DNA of 64,000 bases from Neoarius graeffei (taxonomy: Eukaryota; Chordata; Actinopteri; Siluriformes; Ariidae): assembly GCF_027579695.1 (NCBI RefSeq), contig NC_083577.1:27477198-27541197 (forward strand), given 5' to 3'. Under the pieces are notes generated by a model. That model did not search any database. It had not been told where the DNA came from and saw only the letters and a program-made list of their open reading frames with translations. The first letter of the stretch is position 1; the number at the start of each line of letters is the position of its first letter. The position numbers were made by a program, and so were the translations under genes. This document shows, in pieces, positions 55,045 to 64,000 of the stretch.

Positions 55045-55458
55045 CCATCCATCCATTATCTGTAGCCACTTATCCTGTCCTACAGGGTCGCAGGCAAGCT
55101 GGAGCCTATCCCAGCTGACTATGGGTGAGAGGCGGGGTACACCCTGGACAAGTCGCCAGGTCATCACAGGGCTGATGCATACAGTGCGTTTACATGCACA
55201 TCCAAATCGAGCTGCTGTCGGTAATCGAGCTAAGGGTCCCAGCAGGGGTGCCAGAGAAATCCAATCCTACATGCACACAAGGAACTCGAGCTATTGTGTG
55301 AGGTACATTGTGCACCTGAGCCACAGGTGGCGCTACACCCCCCATCGTGTTGGTACACTTCTGGTTGTCGTCATGAAGAAGAGCTATTCAAGTGTATAAA
55401 CAAAGTTATCAGTTCCGTGTTCACAAGAAGAACGACGACGAGGACAGCAACATCGAGA

Positions 55459-55510
<52 letters not shown>

Positions 55511-56101
55511 CTCCTTAAGCTGAATGAGCATGAACTCTATCTCCTCATTGCTCCAGAAGTGCACGTTTCTACTAGTGTTGTCATGCCGACCGAGGCTGTT
55601 GTGTTTCCCGCTTGTGGTCTCGTCACTCGTCACTTCCGGAAGGGGCAGTGCTGAAGTAAATAGCTCGACTACGTAGCTCGATAGGGTTTACATGCACTAA
55701 GTAGCTCGACTACAATCGCATAATCTAGGTCGCGTAGCTCGATTACGAGAAATCCAGTTCGGTTCAATTTCAATCGAGCTAAGGTGTTTCCATGGCATTT
55801 ATAACTTCGATTTCAGTCGAGCTACGGCAGAAATTCGATTTTCTCTATGTGCATGTAAACGCACTGATAGACACAGACAACCATTCACACTCACATTCAC
55901 ACCTACAGTCAATTTAGAGCCACCAATTAGCCTAACCTGCATGTCTTTTGGACTGTGGAGGAAACCGGAGCACCAAGAGGAAACCCACGCGGGCAGCATG
56001 CAAACTCCACACAGAAAGGCCCTTGTCGGCCGCTGGGCTTGAACCCAGGACTTTCTTGATGTGAGGCGACAGTGCTCACCACTACACCACCGTGCCGCCC
56101 C
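55045..56101 (-). repeat. V-SINE-like SINE, (ATCC)n-tailed, split by a TIR element
   Basis: A perfect 13-bp duplication TAATGGAAAACAT lies at 55032-55044 and 56102-56114. The body is interrupted at 55182-55866; its two parts are collinear with other copies. Confidence 0.92.
55182..55866. mobile_element. TIR element (CAGTGCGTTTACATGCACAT) in the SINE
   Basis: The 20-bp end is perfectly inverted at the right. ATA flanks both sides (55179-55181 and 55867-55869), a 3-bp duplication. The interior has repeated TCGAGCTA/TAGCTCGA motifs and an AT microsatellite at 55458-55506. Superfamily uncertain (3-bp duplication suits Harbinger or CACTA). Confidence 0.78.
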
Positions 56102-56114
56102 TAATGGAAAACAT

Positions 56115-57019
56115 GTATCATCTATACAGCCGAACAGTGTGCACTATTGTATTATTGCAGACTAATCCTAACCCCTATGGAGGGAAAACTTTCCCCAGCC
56201 TCTGTTTTGGCATCTTAATTATTCATGAGGTCAGCACCTAGAAAGAGAGATGTCTTGTTTTTCTTTGTAATTGTATGACAGTGCAGGAGAGGCCTGTTGT
56301 GAAACGTCTTTGATAAATAATGCAAAACCCTCACAGACACTTACAGAGCATTGACAGATTGTGGTGAAATAGAGGTAGGGTTTTTTTTTTGTTTGTTTTT
56401 GTTTTTTAAATTCACTCAAGCAAAAAAAAAAAAAAAACTGAGTACATATTACAATACAATAAGGCAGTATGGTGTTTTTTTTTTTTTTAAATCTTAGACC
56501 ATTAGCTGTTCTATAGTGTTTCAGCCAATCCAGAATGCCCTTTTAGGGATTAGTAGAATACCAGTGTTCTTTTTCTATTTAAGACTTTCCCAGGACATTT
56601 TATATGACTAATCAAGATGCAATGTCATCTTAGAATGAGCCAGAAGTCAAGAAAACAATGTCTTGCCAGCCAAATGTCCCCATGAAATCAAAGATTACTG
56701 ATGATATATATCTCACAACAACAAAACCCTATTCACATTTAGTGTCTTGCCTTAAGTTTAAGAAAACACCACGTAACCAGATAAACTATGACCAAAGTTC
56801 AGATTTCAAGTATCATGTAAAAAAAAAAAGATAGACAGATGTTTAGGTAGATAGAGAGAGAGAATATATTACACAGTTGTGGGAAGATATGAAGTTTATC
56901 TTCGAGTGGTGAACATATTCACGAATGAGCGAAGCGAACGAGTGAAAACATTTTTCAACACAAGAAGATAAACTTCATATCTTCATGCCACCGTGTAATG
57001 TTCTTTATATTATATGGAC
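56115..57019. other. Intergenic with one hairpin repeat
   Basis: No gene. AT-rich with T/A runs. A short inverted-repeat element is at about 56884-56998. Confidence 0.4.
56884..56998. repeat. Short hairpin element
   Basis: GATATGAAGTTTATCTTC and its inverse GAAGATAAACTTCATATC lie about 75 bp apart. Between them GAGCGAAGCGAACGAGTG lies off-centre. Such units recur in fish genomes as MITEs; class unknown. Confidence 0.6.
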
Positions 57020-57038
57020 ACATCCACAAAAAATGCAG

Positions 57039-57414
57039 GCGGCACGGTGGTGTAGTGGTTAGCGCTGTCGCCTCACAGCAAGAAGGTCCGGGTTCGAGCC
57101 CCGTGGCCAGCGAGGGCCTTTCTGTGTGGAGTTTGCATGTTCTTCCTGTGTCCATGTGGGTTTCCTCCGGGTGCTCCGGTTTCCCCCACAGTCCAAAGAC
57201 ATGCAGGTTAGGTTAACTGGTGACTCTAAATTGAGCGTAGGTGTGAATGTGAGTGTGAGTGGTTGTCTGTGTCTATCTGTCAGCCCTGTGATGACCTGGC
57301 GACTTGTCCAGGGTGTACCCCGCCTTTCGCCCGTAGTCAGCTGGGATAGGCTCCAGCTTGCCTGTGACCCTGTAGAACAGGATAAAGCGGCTAGAGATAA
57401 TGAGATGAGATGAG
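57039..57414 (+). repeat. V-SINE-like SINE, tandem copy 1
   Basis: Full-length, flanked on both sides by ACATCCACAAAAAATGCAG (57020-57038 and 57415-57433). Confidence 0.94.
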
Positions 57415-57433
57415 ACATCCACAAAAAATGCAG

Positions 57434-58548
57434 GCGGCACGGTGGTGTAGTGGTTAGTGCTGTCGCCTCACAGCAAGAAGGTCCAGGTTCGAGCCCCGTG
57501 GCCAGCGAGGGCCTTTCTGTGCGGAGTTTGCATGTTCTTCCTGTGTCTGTGTGGGTTTTCTCCAGGTGCTCCGGTTTCCCCCACAGTCCAAAGACATGCA
57601 GGTTAGGTTAACTGGTGACTCTAAATTGACCGTAGATGTAAGTGTGAATGGTTGTCTATGGCTACACGGCAACGAGATTTTTTTTTTTTAAATATCGCGT
57701 CCACATGGGCAACAGATCAGTTACATTTCAGGTCCATATTGCAACGCAACGCTTGCTGAACATGATGCAATACACAGACCACACCTCTAGGTGCGCTGTA
57801 AGATGGTCCCATCGGAGACACCAGAACAATAGAAGAAGTAGTAGACGCATGCACATAAACCCCTTCTTCTGTAGCATTAGCCACATAAAATTTTGATTAT
57901 TAATCTGTAGCGTAAAACAAAAGACGCGGAAAGAGGAATGAACGGGGGTAGATGGAAGCCGGTACGCCAACATTCTGAGATCCTCCAGAATTCTTTAATG
58001 GTCCGGAATAAATTGAATGCTACACATTGATGGATTACTTTGTTCTTCTACGCCCTTTTTGAGGAATGTATTGTCGGACTTAAACCAACATCTGAAGAGG
58101 TGAGATCGCTCCTTTTTTCCCCTATTTTTGCTGGCGGGATTGGTTTTGTTTTTGGAAAGCGCACGGGCGGTGCGCGGTTTGGTACTGCTTCCGCAGTGTT
58201 TGGACTAGTTATAGGATTTGTTGACAACTCGCATCGAGTTCGTTACACTTCTACCCGGCGTGAAGCACTGACAGTCATGTGGTTGTGACGTCATCGTAAA
58301 CAAATCCGTTCTACTCATCCAGACGACTTCGCAACGGGGCCGTTGCCAGATTTTTCCACTCTGGAACCCGTTCTCAAAAGATTTCGTTTTGGGGCACCCA
58401 AAACGCCGGTGCCGTGTGGACGCCAGGCCGAAACGATAAACAATTTTATCAGATTCACCTGAATCCGTTGCCGTGTGGACAGGGCCTGTGTGTCAGCCCT
58501 GTGATGACCTGGCGACTTATCCAGGGTGTACCCCACCTTTCGCCCTTT
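57434..58548 (+). repeat. V-SINE-like SINE, tandem copy 2, split and 3'-truncated
   Basis: The head follows the second ACATCCACAAAAAATGCAG. The copy is interrupted at 57660-58486 and then continues (TGTCAGCCCTGTGATGACCT) to about 58548, where the tail is lost. Confidence 0.88.
57660..58486. mobile_element. TIR element (ACACGGCAACG) in the SINE
   Basis: GGCTACACGGCAACGAGATT at the left and the inverse of GGCCCTGTCCACACGGCAAC at the right share CACGGCAACG. Its interior edges contain GTGTGGACGCCAGGCC/CGGCGTT-type motifs. Plus-strand 58040-58288 is an open frame that I do not recognise. No clean target duplication. Confidence 0.62.
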
Positions 58549-60636
58549 CTGCCTGTCCATGCACTTTCCTTGCTATTTGAAGTATCACATCTCAGTGGTA
58601 CATCAATAACCCTAGACAAGTCACTCCAGGACCCATGTGGACTCATTCACAGTAAGAACCTGTTAGATTTGCTCCGATTCTTCACACTTCAACATACATG
58701 GACAAGCACACATGGTCTGATCTCTATTGTTAGACCAGCAAAAGCCCACACAGCACAATTGTGTGTGTTTGACAGCAATGTGATGGATATGAGTTTGAAG
58801 GAATGATCTCAAGACAACAGTGTTTCCTCACCAGAGAGATTCCGACGAAGTGTGAGTCAGAGTGAGTCAGCTACACAAAAAAGGCTGTTTCCTCCCACAA
58901 TACACCTGAGTGAGTGCGTTTCCCTTCTCTGCAGAACACAAAAGGCTCACGTTCCCTTTGGTGAAATTCATATTTACTTATTAACCTCAATTTCTAAATG
59001 ATTACTTGGCCACATTTTCTGAAGACGAATGCTGCCCATGCTTGTCGAGTTAATGAAAAGTCGGCCGTCTTTTGCTCATTTTGATCAAAGGCGGCTTCTC
59101 TTTTCTCCCGTTTCACCTCCCCTGTCTGGGTGCCATGGCCCTGGTTTTCGGATAGTAAAGGCTACTTAACACACACACACACACACACACACTTACACAC
59201 ACAGGACCCTTTGGCCCGCTGGTATTGTCATGCTGATGGCCCAGAGGCTGCAACACAAAGAGCCATTGAGGACAGGAAGAGAGAGAAAGAGCGTAGGGGC
59301 TCTTGAGAGGAGTTTCTTTAACCCCCTCAGGCAGGGTGTGTATGTTGAGAGGAGGAGGGCCAGAGGACTGGTCTGAGACATCTCAGGTTGGAGATTGAAG
59401 GGTTTTGTTGCGTGCGTGTAGAAATAAGACACATTGCAATACTTCGATGTAATAAGTTCTTCTTCTTGTGTAGCTCACGGTAAATGTGTTGAGGGAAGGA
59501 GAATCAGATAATTGTGTAGTGTTACAGAGCAGTGTACTAGACTCTTGTGTGCTTGTGTTTCTGAGTGCACGTGTGTGTGTGTGGGTCAGTAGGAATACAA
59601 GAAACACCACTACACCCAGATATACTTAATAAAACCAGATAAAAATATTAATCCGATCGCTACTCTAGTTTGCGCGTGTGTGTGTGTGTGTGAGCGCGTG
59701 CGCATGGTTTGATGAGCGATCAGGCTCACGTTTCATTGCTTAGCGACTGTATGGACGACTGACCAAGAGAGGCAGAAGGTCAAAGGTCATTTTTGAAGCA
59801 TTGAATTGAACAGAAAGGTGATCCAGAGCTGCCTAGGCTTTCAGGAGCAATGGACTCTCTCTCTCTCTCTCTTTCCCCATGTCTATCTGCATATCCATCT
59901 CTCCTTTTCTCTGGTTTCTTTCTTTTCTTTCAGCAGCGCGAGAAGCTCTCCTGGTGAGACCATACACACACACACAGGCACAGGGAGTCCACATACGCAA
60001 CTTGAGGACAACAGTGGCTTCTACTCATGTATCACTAACCACACACACACACACACACACACACACTTGGGAGGCTGAGAGACAGTTTCTATATTTTAGC
60101 TGGTTTGCTCTCTCACCACACTTTTATTTCCACCACTTTTTTTTGTGATACAGACAAAGAGAGATGGGCATTTTAAAAAAAACAACAACAACCTTTTATT
60201 CCCATGTGCCAGTACAGGCTTCTGCTGAAAACAAAGAGATGTACTTGCTCCATTCTTTTATCTCATGCTTGTTTCATCTTTCTGTGACGCTCCAAGACAA
60301 AGACAGGAGAAGGCTTTTACTGTCATTTTAAAGCAGCATGCTCTGTATGTGTGAGATTTCTTGCCCAGGAAAAGAGCCCTGAGAAACTGGCTGCAGGAAA
60401 AGGGACACATCTATCGTGGCTCCGTACCTCTTCTCCTTCTCTCTCTCTCTCTCTCTCTCACTGCGCCACAGCCTAACAATGCCTGTTTCCTGATGTGGAG
60501 ACTTGCGACATGTAGGCGCTATCACTGTGTGTGTGAAAGCGTGAGAGCACTTTCAGGGCCGGGGATTTATTGAACACAGACTTAAAAGCCTACATCACCT
60601 GTGTAGATGCGTACGCATGTCCTGTATGTGTGTGTG

Positions 60637-60670
<34 letters not shown>

Positions 60671-60778
60671 AGAGCGATACAATGGACACTCAGGACACAA
60701 TAGTGTAAAATAATACTCTCACAAATACTGAAGTGGTGTCGCTGATGAACTGGAAGGGACAAGTGAAATGCAGGTTTG
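58549..60778. other. Intergenic with microsatellites
   Basis: No gene recognised; an 83-codon-scale frame ending at 58806 has no known domain. Simple repeats: (CA)n at 59169-59192, (GT)n at 59672-59691, (CT)n at 59860-59872, (CA)n at 60041-60065, (CT)n at 60437-60460, and (GT)n(AT)n(GT)n at 60628-60671. Confidence 0.5.
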
Positions 60779-61451
60779 TTAAAGGAGAACTGAAGCCATT
60801 TTTAAACTTGCTTTATTTCTTAATTAACGAGTTATTCAATTAAGTTTTCGGTTTTAGTAACCTTATATCATGACTCATATTAGCAAATAATTGCAATTAA
60901 ATATTGTACTTATCGGCCTATTCGGTTTTTAGCCATGTTGAATTTAGTTCGTTTGGTCCACGGCAGGCGTCGCTTATCCGCGCGATCTTCACGAGACTTG
61001 TGCGAGACTTCGAAACGTGACGTGTCAGCCTGGTGTCAGTGCTGCCATTTTGAAAACTGTTTCCCAAACAAAATGTTGCACAAAAATTAGTTTAAATGAC
61101 GATTACTGCCTACTTTTTTCAAACTTTCCTGACTGCTATCAAAACAAACAAATCTTCCGGCTTGATTACATCAGCGTTTGAAAGAGGGTGCGCGCGTATC
61201 TTTTGACAACGTTGGTCATTTGATTTCCGCTGTACGTTTTACTTTCGTCCTACGATGTCTCGCACAGGTCTCAACAAATCTTGTTTACGGCCATTGCTTT
61301 CACATATGGACTGATATATATTACATAGCATATTTCAAACACATAACTTGCTATAACAGCGACAAAATAGCTATCAAAAATGCATTTCTATATTTAATAA
61401 AATGAGATAAATAGAATTTTGATTAAAAATTTGCCTTCAGTTCTCATTTAA
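60779..61451. mobile_element. TTAA element (Kolobok-like), short copy
   Basis: TTAA at 60779-60782 and 61448-61451 flanks AGGAGAACTGAAG and the inverse end CTTCAGTTCTCAT. The 0.67 kb body matches the 4627-6458 element in opposite orientation (CGTTTGGTCCACGGCAGGCG, CCGGCTTGATTACATCAGCG) and lacks its hAT insert. Confidence 0.85.
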
Positions 61452-61608
61452 AGTAAGCCTGACTGTGTTGATTTTAAATCATTACAATTACACTGAGGGG
61501 AAATAAATATTTGGACTTTATTTTTTCTCTCTTTTTGTTATTTTTTAACATTCTTCCAGTGCATATGTCTACTTCAAATTGATGCACATAATGTCCTTTG
61601 TACTTATA
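61452..61608. other. Short spacer
   Basis: AT-rich; nothing recognised. Confidence 0.4.
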
Positions 61609-62560
61609 CAACCCCGATTCCAAAAAAGTTGGGACAAAGTACAAATTGTAAATAAAAACGGAATGCAATAATTTACAAATCTCAAAAACTGATATTGTAT
61701 TCACAATAGAACATAGACAACATATCAAATGTCGAAAGTGAGACATTTTGAAATTTCATGCCAAATATTGGCTCATTTGAAATTTCATGACAGCAACACA
61801 TCTCAAAAAAGTTGGGACAGGGACAATAAGAGGCTGGAAAAGTTAAAGGTACAAAAAAGGAACAGCTGGAGGACCAAATTGCAACTCATTAGGTCAATTG
61901 GCAATAGGTCATTAACATGACGACAAATAGTGCAGCAATATCAGAAAGGAGTTCGACAGTGTAAAATTGCAAAGAGTTTGAGCATATCATCATCTACAGT
62001 GCATAATATCATCAAAAGATTCAGAGAATCTGGAAGAATCTCTGTGCGTAAGGGTCAAGGCCGGAAAACCATATTGGGTGCCCGTGATCTTTGGGCCCTT
62101 AGACGGCACTGCATCACATACAGGCATGCTTCTGTATTGGAAATCACAAAATGGGCTCAGGAATATTTCCAGAGAACATTATCTGTGAACACAATTCACC
62201 GTGCCATCCGCCGTTGCCAGCTAAAACTCTATAGTTCAAAGAAGAAGCTGTATCTAAACATGATCCAGAAGCGCAGACGTCTTCTCTGGGCCAAGGCTCA
62301 TTTAAAATGGACTGTGGCAAAGTGGAAAACTGTTCCGTGGTCAGACGAATCAAAATTTGAAGTTCTTTATGGAAATCAGGGACGCCGTGTCATTCGGACT
62401 AAAGAGGAGAAGGACGACCCAAGTTGTTATCAGCGCTCAGTTCAGAAGCCTGCATCTCTGATGGTATGGGGTTGCATTAGTGCATGTGGCATGGGCAGCT
62501 TACACATCTGGAAAGACACCATCAATGCTGAAAGGTATATCCAGGTTCTAGAGCAACATA
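61609..62560 (+). pseudogene. Truncated copy of the 49013 Tc1 family, plus strand
   Basis: Starts CAACCCCGATTCC after TA (61607-61608), matching the intact element. The transposase frame (61930 on) matches it closely through D (WSDESKF) and VLEQH, but an ~85-bp deletion near 61920 removes the N-terminus. The rest is cut off by a different Tc1 element inserted at TA (62559-62560). The remaining 3' part, with the second Asp and Glu, lies outside the window or is lost. Not functional. Confidence 0.92.
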
Positions 62561-64000
62561 CAGTTAGGTCCATAAATATTTGGACAGAGACAAAATTTTT
62601 CTAATTTTGGTTCTGTACATTACCACAATGAATTTTGAACAAAACAATTCAGATGCAGTTGAAGTTCAGACTTTCAGCTTTAATTCAGTGGGTTGAACAA
62701 AATGACTGCATAAAAATGTGAGGAACTAAAGCATTTTTTAAACACAATCCCTTCATTTCAGGGGCTCAAAAGTAACTGGACAAATTAAATAATTGTAAAT
62801 AAAATGTTAATTTCTTATACTTGGTTGAAAACCCTTTGTTGGCAATGACTGCCTGAAGTCTTGAACTCATGGACATCACCAGACGCTGTGTTTCCTCCTT
62901 TTTAATGCTCTGCCAGGCCTTTACTGCAGCGGTTTTCAGTTGCTGTTTGTTTGTGGGCCTTTCTGTCTGAAGTTTAGTCTTTAACAAGTGAAATGCATGC
63001 TCAATTGGGTTGCGATCAGGTGACTGACGTGGCCATTCAAGAATATTCCACTTCTTTGCTTTAATAAACTCCTGGGTTGCTTTGGCTTTATGTTTTGGGT
63101 CATTGTCCATCTGTATTATGAAACGCCGACTAATCAGTTTGGCTGCATTTGCCTGGATTTGAGCACACAGTATGTCTCTGAATACCTCAGAATTCATCCG
63201 GCTGCTTCTGTCCTGTGTCACATCATCAATAAACACTAGTGACCCAGTGCCACTGGCAGCCATGCATTCCCAAGCCATCACACTGCCTCCGCCGTGTTTT
63301 ACAGATGATGTGGTATGCTTTGGATCATGAGCTGTACCACGCCTTTGCCATACTTTTTTCTTTCCATCATTCTGGTAGAGGTTGATCTTGGTTTCATCTG
63401 TCCAAAGAATGTTCTTCCAGAACTGTGCAGGGTTTTTTAGATGTTTTTTAGCCAAGTCCAATCTAGCCCTTTTATTCTTGAGGCTTATGAGTGGCTTGCA
63501 CCGTGCAGTGAACCCTCTGTATTTACTTTCATACAGTCTTCTCTTTATGGTAGATTTGGATATTGATACGCCTACCTCCTGGAGAGTGTTGTTCACTTGG
63601 TTGGCTGTTGTGAAGGGGTTTCTCTTCACCATGGAAATTATTCTGCGATCATCCACCACTGTTGTCGTCTGTGGGCGTCCAGGTCTTTTTGCATTGATGA
63701 GTTCACCAGTGCTTTCTTTCTTTCTCAGGATGTACCAAACTGTAGATTTTGCCACTCCTAATATTGTAGCAATTTCTCGGATGTTTTTTTTTCTTCTGTT
63801 TTCGCAGCTTAAGGATGGCTTGTTTCATCTGCATGGAGAGCTCCTTTGACTGCATGTTTTCTTCACAGCAAAATCTTCCAAATGCAAGCACCATGCCTCA
63901 AATCAACTCCAAGCCTTTTATCTGCTTAATTGAGAATGACATAAGGAAGGAATTGCCCACACCTGCCCATGAAATAGCCTTTGAGTCAATTGTCCAATTA
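62561..64000 (-). mobile_element. Second Tc1-like transposon (CAGTTAGGTCC ends), running off the window
   Basis: The left end CAGTTAGGTCCATAAATATT begins right after the TA inside the other Tc1 copy. An inner repeat at about 62760-62783 (GGGGCTCAAAAGTAACTGGAC) matches, inverted, the last bases of the window (TTGTCCAATTA), so the right terminal repeat lies just beyond 64000. It carries a minus-strand transposase. Confidence 0.9.
62766..63857 (-). pseudogene. Tc1-like transposase, near-complete with an N-terminal frameshift
   Basis: The open frame 63755-62766 (329 codons, MAKSTVWYIL start) contains D120 (LWTDETK), D217 (QMDNDPKH) and E252 (NPIEHAF) in DD34E spacing. The true N-terminus, MQSKELSMQMKQAILKLRKQ, begins near 63857 in another frame. 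The frames separate at an A-run on the minus strand (63785-63793), where one extra A has been gained. Apart from that shift the protein is collinear with Tc1 transposases and has the paired-like DNA-binding domain (AKSTVWYIL helix, KRPGRPQ hook). Downstream start codons might still give a truncated product. Confidence 0.88.

Noticed and set aside
58040-58288. Possible small gene (82 codons)
   Set aside because: It lies inside a TIR element, matches no family I know, and has no splice or promoter support.

Overview
The window looks like vertebrate, most likely teleost fish, nuclear DNA. It has a spliced gene with GT/AG introns, abundant CA/GT microsatellites, Tc1, hAT and TTAA-type DNA transposons, a DIRS retroelement, and about 22 copies of one tRNA-headed SINE whose central block resembles the V-SINE (DANA/Mermaid) core. 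The SINE subfamily and its GATGA-rich tail would fit an otophysan such as a catfish, but I cannot prove the species. Nothing bacterial, no CRISPR array and no intact virus is visible.

One host gene is clear: arglu1 (arginine and glutamate rich protein 1) on the minus strand. It has four coding exons at 29456-29128, 25400-25175, 22965-22882 and 12864-12700. They total 804 bp (267 residues plus stop) with every splice phase matching. Intron 3 (10 kb) holds a 6.3 kb DIRS retrotransposon inserted antisense to the gene. It has inverted terminal repeats, an internal complementary region, tandem leader repeats, and decayed gag, reverse transcriptase, RNase H and tyrosine recombinase.

The rest is mobile DNA, mostly nested. 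1-12 kb: TTAA-flanked MITEs, a LINE remnant split by a TTAA element that was itself split by a hAT element, a CCATGG-rich TIR element, a THAP-bearing TTAA element containing a SINE that contains a tRNA/5S-like SINE, and a Tc1 relic. 25-30 kb (arglu1 intron 1 and promoter): a SINE carrying two DNA transposons. 30-35 kb: two tandem SINEs sharing one target site, a 0.46 kb-arm palindrome, and a U2 snRNA fragment abutting a SINE head. 35.2-46.0 kb: one Tc1-like element apparently swollen to 10.8 kb by layers of other insertions. 46.8-50.6 kb: a decayed Tc1 split by a SINE, then a complete Tc1-like element with an open 358-codon transposase frame. 51.9-58.5 kb: hAT-like elements, SINEs and TIR elements, again nested. 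60.8-64.0 kb: a second copy of the 4.6 kb TTAA family, then a Tc1 copy interrupted at a TA by a different Tc1 element that runs off the window end.

The genes do not form a pathway. arglu1 is the only host function; the rest are transposition genes or their remains. The most useful content is the insertion chronology that can be read from target-site duplications.
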